The notes under the pieces: model-generated | What the model saw: the letters and a program-made list of their open reading frames with translations, nothing else | Databases searched by the model: none | What the model was told of the DNA's origin: nothing | Assembly (NCBI GenBank): GCA_963932465.1 | Contig: OZ010790.1 | Coordinates: forward strand, 352,867,087-352,931,086 | Length of the DNA stretch: 64,000 nt | Direction: 5' to 3' | Source of the DNA: Maratus speciosus | Taxonomy: Eukaryota; Arthropoda; Arachnida; Araneae; Salticidae | Made by a program: the position numbers and the translations under genes | In this document: piece by piece, positions 47,306 to 58,519 of the stretch | Layout of the letters: every line of letters starts with the position of its first letter | Position numbering within the stretch: position 1 is the stretch's first letter

Positions 47306-49918
47306 ATAAGTTTTGCGTATTTCTACACTCAATCACTATTTTATTTTTTGATGCAGCCATTTCGAAATAAAGTAATACGTTTTACGAAACTCCAAATGTT
47401 ACACTATCACATTCATAATATTATTTGTGAAATAAAGTATATACAGAATTCATAGAAATGTTTTCCTTTTGTATCATTCATTATGATTTCTTGCGCATAA
47501 GATATATTTTTCGATTCGGTTATATAATTTCAAATTTCTATTTTTTCTTTTAAAGTAATCTGACTAACAAGACAGTGTACCTCAAAATTGATAAAAAAAT
47601 CTATTTTTAAAAACAATATTAAATGAAAGCCTGTTTAATTGTGAATATTTTTAAACGTCATTTTTTCCCATACGGTAGTTATATCGCGAGCTATTCTAAA
47701 TTTTGTTAATAAATTCAGGGCAATTAGCCACACACAAATTAGAACGTTAAATGGCTTTTTCTCCATGTTAATTTTTTTTTCTTTCATGAATTAAAAATAC
47801 TAAGGATTTTTTTTGTATTTAATATCGAGATTTAAAATTTTTTATGCAAGTTCTTTATTATATATGTGATAAAATCTGGGCGTGGAATTAGTCTTCAGGT
47901 TTTTTGTTACAGTTTTTTTTTAAATAAAACTACATGAAGATGTGTTAAATATCATCATTTTACACTATATATATGAGTAAAAAAATTATATTAAATTTAA
48001 TATTAGATGTATCTAAAGATCAATGCGCAGTCTTGTGTAAAACACAATTAAAAATCTTTAAAAAAATTTGGAAAAATATCTCTATTTTAAAAAAGTAGTA
48101 GGGATTAAAAAATATATATATATTAAATATGCAGTTAAAAGATTTTTTTTTCTCAAATGTACTTTTAGTTGAACATTGTAATGGTGTGAGTTCACCAATT
48201 GAAAAATATTTTTAAAAATAAAAAAAATTGCTGAATAGGTAATCTGTCCCCATAAAGCAGCAAAGACACTAAATTACACCATGATAAAAAGGACGTAAGA
48301 TAACTAAAACTTAAAAAGAAATTGACTTTTTTTGCTACTGAAATTATTTTGAAACATAAATCTCATACATGTGCTAGTTAATTGGAACTGTTAGTTTTTT
48401 AATACTACATCACTTGCAAAGTTGCCCTATATGAAAGAAGTTAAAACGTAATTTATATTCTTTTTAAAAGAGATTACAGTTTCCGGCGTAAAATTAATGT
48501 TTTGACTGTATTATTCCAGAGAACATTAATTTTAGATAAAGTGAATTTATCTTTCCTTTGTTTTCACAACAGTTGTGTGAAAAATATCCATGACATTTTA
48601 ATCGTTAAAACTAAATTAAATATCGTTCACACACTCCGAGCAAATTTTCATTATTTTTAACAACAAATTTGTATCGTGTCTTCCCTAACGGAACTTAAAT
48701 TAGAACAATTTTGGAAAATTTGAACTCATAATACATAATGTAGAAAAGTAAGATAAAACAATGGATACTTAAATTATTTATTAACACTTGTTATAGTTTA
48801 AGTAAGCAGCATTGTTTGATGAAACATTAAAATTGTATATAAACTTTTTAAAATTTTGATATAAAATCACTTATACAAGAAAACGCATTTACTATAACCT
48901 AAATAATGTAATGAATATGATTTCAGCAAACGATGAACATGATTTTAGAGTACTTCGGAAATGTGAAACTTTTCCTTACGATGCAATATTTCCTGAAAGT
49001 CATTTTGAAAGCAAATATCTTCCGCTAAAATGCATTATTTTATGCTAAAACGTTACTCCTATCGTGCTCTAGTTAAGTATATAGTTATCCTTTTTAGAAA
49101 AGTATATGTATTTCAAAAGTAACGATTTGGTTGTGAGAAACAATGGACGTCCTTGCAAGCAGAAATCAAATCAAGACAAAGATACAGGAAATTAACCAGC
49201 TAACAATACACCAGTAAAGCTGAAGATTGTAGCATAATCATTTAAATGTTACAGGAATTTTATCTTTTTACTAGCGGTGCAATATAGAAACATTTACTTA
49301 AAGATCCGGTAAACTTATAAAAAACGAAGCAGAAACTTAGTATCCGGCTTCTATTTTCTAGGTCATCTTGCTAAAATATGATGACCTCTAAATGCAATAA
49401 TGTTTTTTTTTTTTTTTTTTTACTTAAAATTTTAATACACGAATTATAAGTAAATGCTGTATCCGATCTCAATGAATAAAATCCGAAACATTTTTCTGCA
49501 ATTAAAACTTTTTTTTAAAGAAATTTTCAATCAAATACACATCGTTCATTTTATAGCGCCCCCTTGTTTCGTAAATGCAACAAAAATTCCCGAAATTTGC
49601 TCAAATATTTTCTTTTGTAACTTTACAGATCAAATAACCTTATAAAGGACTTCTTTGTCTGTTTCAGTTACATTACCATTTGAGCCTAAGAAAAGCCGAC
49701 CTGTTTTCGGATTAGAATTTAAAATAGTAGACTCATTTTGGAGGCTTTGTTCTCTGCAGGTACTTAATATCGCCATACCTATTGTTATAAATGCGTAGAG
49801 GCATTTAGGAGATTAAATATGTAAGTTTTTATGGTATTTTTCATATATTGTATTAAACTGATTCTTAAAGCAAATATTATGTTTTATTATATGTGTTGAG
49901 TTAGCATAGTCCTTCATT
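47306..49918. other. AT-rich sequence, nothing recognised
   Basis: Short open frames only; no domains or clear repeats. Confidence 0.45.
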
Positions 49919-50323
49919 AACCCATTAACCGCCAAAACTATAAGGTTGAGTTTTTCAATTTATTAACTGAACTTCGTTTGACACCAGAAGCTGTAGAAAG
50001 TAATTTTCGCTTTATTTTATCTTAAAATTAAGTGTCTTTAAATAAATTCAATTTTGTAGTTGAAAATTAGTGGTGGTCACTGTGACATATTTCCTGTCCC
50101 ATATTTTTTTTATTCAAAATTAATTTAAAAACATAACTTTATTACTTTCATAACATGCTATCCTTCCACCCTACTTTTTTCTATTCTGAAATATGCAATT
50201 AAATTCATTTCTCAAAACCATACAGTTTTCATTAAAGTGTTATTATCTTTCTAAAAACATCTTTATTTCAGTGCGCACAAAGATTCATTTCCCTTTTCAT
50301 TTAATCTGTTATCTGTCCGTTAC

Positions 50324-51837
50324 TGCTTCCAGTGCCAAAAAATAAATAAAAACTAGAAAAGGTAGCTGCTGGTAGAAATATGCCTTCATTTAATTTCATC
50401 GGATTGTTCGTCCACCGCAGTGAGAAGCAATTTTTATCTCTGCTAATATTTGACCGTTGAAATTGTATTAACAACAAAAGTAACAAGTTGGAAATTGCTC
50501 GTCAAACGTGGCAAATGAGGTGCGTTCGTACTATAACTAGTTTTATAATTATTTTTGCACCCCATATTGTACTGAATGTATAATTTTTTGCACTTCATAA
50601 AGCGCATACATAGTCTGATACATCATTAAAATGCACTTCCAATAATTTTTTCCCATTCCCCGTAATGTAAAGAAAAACTTTTGACTGTCCCTGTAATTAA
50701 ACTATACATCCAATTTTCCTAAAATTTGAAATAGCTCAACAAAATTTTGCAACAATTATATCTTTAAAATTTCAGACCATTCGGAAGGCTGTAATATCAT
50801 TAAAATGCACTTGCAATAATTTTTCCCATTGGCCGTAATGTAAAGAAAAACTTTTGACTGTCCCTGTAATTAAACTATCCATCCGATTTTCCTAAAATCT
50901 GAAATGGCTCGACAAAATTTTGCAACAGTTATATCTTTAAAATTTCAGATCATTCGGAAGGCTCTAATATGATTAAAATCCACTTGCAATAATTTTTCCC
51001 ATTGGCCGTAATGTAAAGAAAAACTTTTGACTGTCCCTGTAATTAAACTATACATCCGATTTTCATAAAATTTGAAATGGCTCGACAAAATTTTGCAACA
51101 ATCATATATTTGAATTTTCAGACCATTCGGTTGGGTAGTTTTTGCTCTGTTACATGCGGACAGACAGACGGACGGACAGACGGACGGACAGACGGACAGA
51201 CGGACAGACGGACAGACGGACGGACTGAACGACGACTATAGGTGCTACGTATTTATATAATTACGAACGCACCTAAAAATGAACGGATCTTACGGGAAGC
51301 AAGTAATTTTCGTGTATTGTGGTCGAGCTAAAAGCCAGATGCCTGTGATTTTCGGCATTCTTCTCATGCGGCGGTCTGCTTTGTACAATTTTATGAAACT
51401 GTTAGTTGGTCAAAGGCCAATTTTCGGTTTTTCTGATGCATTTCTCATCGTAACTAGAAGCGCTTACTTGCAATCTCGGTGTCACCCGTCCGGTAGAGAC
51501 ACCACATTTTTGCGGTAATGTTTATCGCCAAAAACCTTTGTTCACTTTCATGCAGTCACCAAAAGTTTGTAAATTGGCGATTCTGTGCAACGCCAAGATT
51601 TCTAGACTTCTAGCGAAAACTGGCACTTCTGTTCTAGCCTTCGATATGTGAAGGTTTCTAAAAAGTAAAGGCGCTTTGGCGCCCCATTTTGTAATTTGGG
51701 GTCTCTCTCTCATTTTTCCAGCTGAACCACCTCTAGAGTTTTTTTGAATAAATAATTGTTCCAGTAAATTAATAGTTGGAGTTTTTTTAATCAATTTTTC
51801 TGTGCATATTAGAACCCGGTTTTCAATCTCTATTACA
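50324..51837 (+). repeat. Left LTR-like repeat, interrupted by a HINE
   Basis: It matches 57715-58445 in two blocks, 50324-50483 and 51275-51837. Shared words include GGTAGAAATATG, GGTCGAGCTAAAAGCCAGAT, GGCGCTTTGGCGCCCC-like text and AGAACCCGGTTTTCAATCTC. Differences from the right copy are few: scattered substitutions and small indels, such as loss of CTGTACGATAAACA and a doubled CAACG. Confidence 0.85.
50484..51274 (-). mobile_element. HINE family 2, complete copy
   Basis: Oriented on the minus strand. The 5' end at 51274 reads AGGTGCGTTCGTAATTATAT, followed by a short mirror GTAGCACCT and then a GTCY run (seen as GACAGACGG repeats, 51158-51227). About three ~175-bp tandem units follow, marked by CATTAAAATGCACTT at about 50625 and 50798 and GATTAAAATCCACTT at 50972. 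The subterminal inverted word AGTACGAACGCACCT comes next, and the 3' tail ends CAATTTCCAACTTG at 50484. The matching right repeat has no insertion here, so both termini can be read off: the element sits between T and T on the minus strand with no duplication, as Helentrons do. No Rep/helicase is encoded. Confidence 0.9.
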
Positions 51838-52639
51838 CACTTTGGTGCATATCGCCTATATTTTTCTCCAACTTAGTTTTAAAAAAATGCACGTTAGAGA
51901 GAGAAATTCACCCTCCCCCCTATGGACTTCCTCGACTGTTATCATCTATGTGACATGTTTCTCCTGCTTCGGTGACCAGTGTTTATTGACGCTGCGGTGT
52001 GCCCCCTTTCCTTGTCGCTCCGGTTCCTTCTTCATTCCTGCTGGGGCTAGCATCACCTCCCCCAGATGATCGGAATCATTCGGCGCCTCTCTGATGCGAT
52101 CTTGTATCATCATTTATCGAAAAATAAAACGTGAGTGCGGTGATAGAAACATCGGCGACTTCAGTGGCTCGCATTATGTGTGTGTGTGTCGACGTTTTTT
52201 TCTTTCCCCTTTCGACAGAATTTCGTGACCTAGTGTGTTATCATATAAGTGCGTGGGCCTTCAACGGTGCCTGGAGATTACTGTATGAAATGTGAAAATA
52301 AAACAGATTTGCGTACATAGTGCGGGAAAGGTGTACGTAAAATCTTAGGTTACAAATGCTACGAAGGTGTCTTCAAAAAAAAAGTTTTTTTTTTCTTCTA
52401 AGTGTTTCGTCGGTGATTTGCGTGTGTTACTTCAAGTATTTGTTGTTTTCCAGTCATATATGATAAAAAAAATGTGTGTTGACAGATATCTGAGAAACGT
52501 TCTAATCAGGTGATAAAATTTGTTTTTGGTAAAAAAAGTTAGTTAATCACAGCAGAATCTATGCTTACGAAAATTTTCGAAAGTTCTGTGAACAGAATTT
52601 TTTTTTTTTTTTTTTTAGTGATTGTGCTTCCAGTCTTTA

Positions 52640-52673
<34 letters not shown>

Positions 52674-53702
52674 AGTGCATCTTCTAACAGACCATATCAA
52701 ACAGTGTGCACGACTATTTTGCAGTTTTATGATTATATGATAGAACACCTATATATTTTTTTTTTTGGTGTCTACAAAAAAAAAAATAATAATACAGTAA
52801 GAAAAAAAAACAACAACAAAAAAAACAGAAGCATACAATGAAATTTTATTTAGCGTGTTTTTAAACTTTAATTTCTTAATTGCAGTAGATTACTTTTCCA
52901 TTTCTGTTGTTTGTTTCCTTACAGTATATAATCTATATAACCCCCCTTTCATTTTATGGTTAAAAAAAAGGAAAATAAAACTGTATACCTATTCTTACTA
53001 TTCATTATGTTTGTTAGCATGAACAGAGAAGCTTACGAAATTTAAGCATTATATTTTAATGTTTTATTTGGCACTTATAATTTTTTGTCTTCTCTTTTCT
53101 TGCTTTATTTTGAAAGGTAAGTTTTTTTTTAAATTTCAGTGTTTCGGTGCATATTTATTTTATATTGATATTTAGATGATTCATTATTTTCCATACAGAA
53201 AATAAAATTTCACTTAGTTAATATTTGTTTATGATAGGCTAGGAATATTGACATTGATTGTCGCCGTTTCCAAAAGAATCTTATAAAATTTTATCTCGGC
53301 AATTATTTGATAGTTATTTAATTTTTTTGCTTTTACTCAGTATTGCCAATTGGATATTATCTTTACATGCATATTATTGGAAGTTGTTGCACTGATTTTT
53401 GCTAGTTTTTGTATAATATCTGAGGGTTTAAAATTTTTCTTACTATATGAATATTTCAAATACTACATACTTTTAAAATAGACAGGAATATTTTTTTTAA
53501 TACTCCCCCATCTTTTTTTTTCTCTTTTAGTCTGCTCATTCAGTAAAAAAAGGGAAAGGGAGAGAAAATATTTTGTTAGAATTTTTTCTTTTTCTTTCTG
53601 TTTTGCTCAAATACAGTAACTAAATTTTAAATTATTGTGCCATCTTTTATATTTTTAATTCTTCTTCGGCTACATTTTTTTTTCTTTCAACATTTTTGAA
53701 AA
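51838..53702. other. Long leader between left repeat and gag-like frame
   Basis: The first ~450 bp are GC-richer with CT-rich stretches (CTCCCCCAGATGATCGG near 52060). After that come many A and T homopolymers, including a ~30-bp poly-A at 52643-52672. No conserved open frame is visible. It reads like an untranslated leader plus homopolymer expansion. Confidence 0.55.
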
Positions 53703-54805
53703 ATGTCACAGACCGATAGCAATCCAGAGTTGGAAGTGTCTATGGCTGAATTAAAATGTTCTCTTCCATATATGTTTGAGGAAGCACTTAACAGATTTGC
53801 GGAAAAGGTAAACACAGAATTCCCTCTATTGCAGGAACAAATTGGTAGTAAAAACAATGACACTTTGGTTGAAAATATTTCTTCTATTCATAAGAGATTT
53901 TTATGGGAATTTCAAATGTTGAGTAATTTTTTTCAGGTGATAAAAGATGATTATGTTAGGTTGCAGAATAAGAACAAAAATCTACAAATTGTTAATACAA
54001 AAATTTAGAAAGATTGCACACACTCACAGTAAAAGATAAACATAAAGTTGAAATTAAGGAGACTTCTCCTGAAAATCAAAGCACATCCGAGGCATACAGC
54101 GAAACATTATCACCTAAGCTGAATATAGAAACACAAAAATATATGTGTTAAAACACCAGTCAGACTGAAGAATCTTTGCAGCATAAGTCAAATATTGTTT
54201 CTGATGTGAAATGCCCACGTCAGAATAAAGGTACTACAGAAGTTACCACTTCTCCTAAAAATAGTAACTGCTCTTCCCCTTTTAAACATGATTTGAAACC
54301 AATTTCAGTTATAATTTTTCAGTTGGCAGAAAATTTTAATATTCCTGATATGCTTTTGGCAATTTCTGATTTAACTGGTATATCCACACCTTCTATTCAA
54401 TTTCAACAAAAATATAAGATGAAATATGTTGAGTTATTTAATTGGATATTTTTAATGCCCCCTAAGATAGCTAAAATATTAATTATTCATTGTGAAATCA
54501 AAATTCAGTCTACGGGTTACCCTGTAAAAAGATACATTTCAGTAAAATGATGTTTCACATGTCAAAATCTTATTCATCAGGCAAAATCATGCACAGATAA
54601 AATTAGGTGTCCTGTATGTGCCTTATCTCATAAAGATCCTCATTGTTCAAACAGCCCAAAATGCATTAATTGCATTAGATGTAATGAGGTAAACAACACA
54701 AATTTTAACGTTTTCCATACAGCTTTTTCACATAGATGTCCTACCGTAAAGAAATATATACAAGAACAACTAGAAACCTTAGATAACTGCAATTCATTTC
54801 ATTGA
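53703..54805 (+). pseudogene. Gag/ORF1-like zinc-knuckle protein, broken
   Basis: The ATG at 53703 starts 101 codons (MSQTDSNPELEVSMAELKC) rich in Glu, Leu, Gln and Asn, with likely coiled coil. Near 54000 the reading frame shifts and continues (NLERLHTLTVKDKHKVEIKE), with stops at about 54148 and at 54548-54550. It then runs into CFTCQNLIHQAKSC, CPVCALSHKDPHC and KCINC...HTAFSHRCP, three CCHC-type zinc knuckles, and stops at 54803-54805. Total length is ~366 codons. The knuckle arrangement with a preceding VKRYI block is like ORF1 of Jockey/CR1-type LINEs or an LTR gag, which package element RNA. No RT follows; a ~33-bp poly-A lies at 54892-54924. Assignment to LINE or LTR gag is open. Confidence 0.75.
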
Positions 54806-54887
54806 ACACACTTATATTTTTTTCTGAAAAAAAAACTCTTTACAAGATATATTATTTTTTCTTGCTGCATTTTGTATTGTGAAGGAT

Positions 54888-54924
<37 letters not shown>

Positions 54925-54927
<3 letters not shown>

Positions 54928-55440
54928 GCTAAAAAAAAACATTTCACTGTGTTATGCATTTATGTACATCTTAGTGCTTCACTAGATGGCATTGGTGATA
55001 ATTTATTTCACATTTCACACTTAGCTGTAAAGTTAAATATTTTCTTTTTTAGAAATTGTGTGTGTACTGTTAGGTATACTTTTTATCATTCGATTATTCC
55101 TGCAGGAATGGTCGGATGATTAAAAGATTGTATGGTAGAGTAAAATACATTGATGCAGGTCATCAAATTTTTATTCTCACTTGTAAAGGTTTCGGTAGTA
55201 CGGGTGTAAACACAAACACTTTATAGATGTGTCTTCTTTTTTTGCACCAGTTACACTTAAACGATTTTGGATATTTTTTCTACTTTGGTAACTTTGTAGA
55301 TACAAGTGCTGGAAACATCACATTTCACTCTTTACATTCAGTTTTGGTTTTGGAATTTACAGTTTCACAATATAATTTAATAACATTCCTTTTCTTATTT
55401 ATCATTTAATTTTAAAATTGACGGTACTTTTTTTAATTTT
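54925..55440. other. Non-coding stretch after the gag-like frame
   Basis: No conserved frame seen. A short stretch (55085-55205) with TCCTGCAGGAATGGTCGG looks less AT-rich than its surroundings but shows no readable domain. Confidence 0.4.
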
Positions 55441-55795
55441 TGACAATATTAGTTCATGTGCTACACTTAAGTTTTGGATAGATACACATTTGGTTCATAT
55501 GAAATACATGTAGTTCAGTTAGTTTGTTACACAATTTAGTTCATGTGAAAACACACATTAGTTCACGAGGTTAATTACACAATTAGTTCATGTGAGATTA
55601 CAATTAGTTCATGTGAGTTTTTAAATATTAGTTCATGGGTATACTTACACAATTTTAGTTCATGTGAAAATACACTTTGTTCATTAAGATATTAGCATAC
55701 ATTGTTCATGAGTTTGTCACATTTGTTCATTGAGATAATCGAAAACTTTCACACTTTGTTCATATGTTAATACACTTACTAGTTCATGGTGTCAA

Positions 55796-56960
55796 GCAAA
55801 ACTCTGAATTATTACATAATCTAATAATATTAATTCATTAATTATGTAATTGAAATCACATTCGCAAGAATGATTTTGGAGTTTTGTAGTTGTACACACG
55901 TACCGTTGTTTTTTTTTTTTGTTTTTTTTTCTACATTTTATATCAGGTTTTCGGTTTACACTATAGATTTTTTTTTCTTTCTCTTACCCTCTATATACTA
56001 ATATTTTTGTTCAGTTTGTGTAATGTCATAAGGCACTACTGACACCATCACTTTGTTTAATTATAAAGATTTATAGAATTACATGAAATTATCCTTCACA
56101 TGACATTTTTACTTGACACATTCATTTTGCAGCAATTAAACTGTAACAGTTCTTTTTTACACTTTTGTTATAGACTCCTTGCTCTTAAGTGGCATATCAA
56201 GTAAGGTCTCTTTTTATACTACACGAAGTAAAATACAGTTTATAATTTTTTTTAATATACTTGGTAGGATGTTTTTGGATGATGTGGTTAAAAGTTTTGC
56301 AGAAATTATGACATATTTTAATTATTGTACAGTGTTTGCACATACATCTTAAATTTTTATGCTATGATATTCTTAAATTTTTATGATAATTAATTGACTG
56401 TACATTTTACACATACTGTTAATTTACTGTTTAATTTCATTGTTTACGCACGGCTGGTGACTCGTTGCTATTTTATTAATAACATAAGGTAATTTTATTA
56501 TAACTGGCATGACATTTGATATCGGTAGGAGTTGCTTTTTTTTCATAAAATTTATTCAAATGCATAATGTGAGCTGTTATGTACAATTTATTTTTTTAAC
56601 GGTATTCACATAGAGTCATTAAACTAAATCTTTGGCATTTTCTTGTATTTTATTTTTTTTTTTTATTTAGCGAGTTAAAGTCTCACTTTGTCTTGTGACG
56701 GATACATACACTCATATGACATGAAGAATACAGCTTGTTATTTTTCTATTCATTATTTTTCTTCCTCTTTCATTCTTATTACTTGGAACATGTTTGGCTT
56801 GGCATAACTTCTACATTTTTTAGCGTAGAGTAACGCTATCTGCTGGGCACTTGTGCATTTTATGCACACTTTTCTTAACTTAATACAACAACAACTTTGC
56901 CAGATAAAACTTTATTTTAATTTTAACCCTTAGTCAACCATTTATTCAACTTTTTTACAA
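55796..56960. other. AT-rich interval between the two TTCATG groups
   Basis: No coding region. A small palindrome TTACATAATCTAATAATATT...AATTAATTATGTAAT lies at about 55812-55850. Poly-T runs are common. Confidence 0.45.
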
Positions 56961-57269
56961 GTAGTTCATGTGTTGCATATTTGTTTGTTTTGCACAATAT
57001 TTGCTTATTTAGAATACATTTTGTGCATCCATATACATACATTACACTAGTTCATGAGTTGATTTACATATTTTGTTCATTTGCTTTTACACATTGTACT
57101 TTGCTAACGATCTATTCGACAGTGTGTCGTTTTTTTTTTCTTGCAAGTAGTTCATAGAGTAGTACACACTGGCTGGTTTAGAGTTTAACCAGAGTTTACA
57201 CACACATTACACGTAGTTCATTGGCTTTATTAACCCTTATTCATTACATTTTGATTATTTACTCATTAA

Positions 57270-57469
57270 CCCTAGATCTACCGGGAATTTTATTCAAGTT
57301 TTAATAAAACGTTCTACACCAGAATTTTTATTTAAAACTATTTAACTTATTTATTTACCTTATTTTTGTCTGGTCTATATACTTAGTTTATTTTAAAGAA
57401 ATTTCTGGTTTGAATGAATATTTTGTATGCACCTGTCGGGTCCAATGGACCCGTCTGGTAGACGGAGGG
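57270..57469. mobile_element. piggyBac MITE, 200 bp, related to the 14.7-kb element
   Basis: It is flanked by TTAA at 57266-57269 and 57470-57473. The right end, reverse-complemented, reads CCCTCCGTCTACCAGACGGG followed by TCCATTGGACCCGAC. This matches the left end of the 14.7-kb piggyBac (CCTTCCGTCTACCAGACGGG and onward) at nearly every base, including the subterminal GGGTCC..TGGACCC palindrome (57438-57452). The left end CCCTAGATCTACCGGG is a weaker inverted copy. It carries no gene and was probably moved by the same transposase family. Confidence 0.9.
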
Positions 57470-57714
57470 TTAAATATGTAATTGAAACTTACTCGTATGT
57501 AAGTGTTTTGGGTTATTACACACATACTGGCCGTTTATTTGGTTAGCAAATAATAACAATTTTAATTCATTGTGACATTATTACATGTAGTTCATGTTAG
57601 TTCATGTGGAATTATACAATTTGTTCATGTGTTTACTAACACGTTGTGTATGCTTGCGTACACACCGGTTCATGTGTTTTATTTCAGGTAGTTCATGAGT
57701 TTGGGGTTCGTTAC

Positions 57715-58445
57715 TGCTTCCAGTGCAAAAAAATAAATAAAAACTAGAAAAGACAGCTGCTGGTAGAAATATGTCTTCATTTAATTTCATCGGATTGTTC
57801 GTCCGCCGCAGTGAGAAGCAATTTTTATCTCTGCTAATATTTGACCGTTGAAATTGTTTTAACAACAAAAGTAAAAATGAACGTATCTCATGGGAAGCAA
57901 GCATTTTTCGCGTATTGTGGTCGAGCTAAAAGCCAGATGCCTGTGATTTTCGGCATTCTTCTCATGCGGCGGTCTGTTTTGTACAATTTTATGAAACTGT
58001 TAGTTGGTCAAAGGCCTATCTGTACGATAAACAATTTTCGGTTTTTCTGATGCATTTATCATCGTAATTAGAAGCGCTTACTAGCAATCTCGGCGTCACC
58101 CGTCCGGTAGAGACACCGCATTTTTGCGGTAATGTTTATCGCCAAAAACCTTTGTTCACTTTCATGCAGTCACCAAAATTTTGTAAATTGGCGATTCTGT
58201 GCCAAGATTTCTAGACTTCTAGCGAAAACTGGCACTTCTGTTCTAGCCTTCGATATGTGAAGGTTTCTAAAAAGTAAAGGCGCTTTGGCGCCCCATTTTG
58301 TAATTGGCGGTCTCTCTCTCATTTTTCCAGCTGAACCACCTCTAGAGTTTTTTTTAATAAATAATTGTTCCAGTAAATTAATAGTTGGAGTTTTTTAATC
58401 ATTTTTTCCGTGCATATTAGAACCCGGTTTTCAATCTCTATTACA
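57715..58445 (+). repeat. Right LTR-like repeat
   Basis: This is the uninterrupted partner of 50324-51837. It is 731 bp long, starts TGCTTCC and ends ATTACA. It is the empty-site reference for the HINE in the left copy. Confidence 0.85.
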
Positions 58446-58519
58446 GGTACGTAAATAATTTAAACATGTGCATTTATTTTGACCGTTGCGTGAACGCAAC
58501 ACCAGCGGTTAATGGGTTA

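Larger units (their letters stand above)
55441..57705 (+). repeat. Dispersed TTCATG-word array
   Basis: At least two dozen copies of (A/T/G)GTTCAT(G/A/T)(T/A/G)G occur on the plus strand in two groups, about 55450-55795 (14 copies at 15-40-bp spacing) and about 56960-57700 (10 copies). Typical forms are TTAGTTCATGTGA and GTTCATGAGTTTG. The words are separated by unlike AT-rich text, often with ACAC or TTACAC, so this is neither a plain microsatellite nor a tandem repeat of fixed period. Function unknown. Confidence 0.75.
50324..58445 (+). mobile_element. LTR-like element with gag/ORF1 remnant and no pol
   Basis: Direct repeats at 50324-51837 (1,514 bp including a ~783-bp HINE) and 57715-58445 (731 bp) are nearly identical once the HINE is removed. 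Both start TGCTTCCAGTGC and end ATTACA, the TG...CA form of LTRs. Flanks GTTAC (left) and GGTAC (right) are a possible 5-bp target duplication. A possible primer site TGGTGCATATCGCC begins about 6 bp after the left repeat. The ~5.9-kb interior has a long leader, a zinc-knuckle pseudogene and a TTCATG-rich region; no reverse transcriptase or integrase is readable. A caution: CGTTAC precedes both repeats, so the exact left edge is unsettled. Confidence 0.65.
49919..58519. mobile_element. Outer TTAA inverted-repeat element holding a nested retroelement
   Basis: The left end is TTAACCCATTAACCGC (from 49918 or 49919) and the right end, reverse-complemented from about 58519, is the same 16 bases. 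About 400 bp at the left and 75 bp at the right belong to neither LTR-like repeat. Removing the nested element would leave a TTAA MITE of roughly half a kilobase. The shared 16-bp tip supports this; the age and family are uncertain. Confidence 0.55.
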
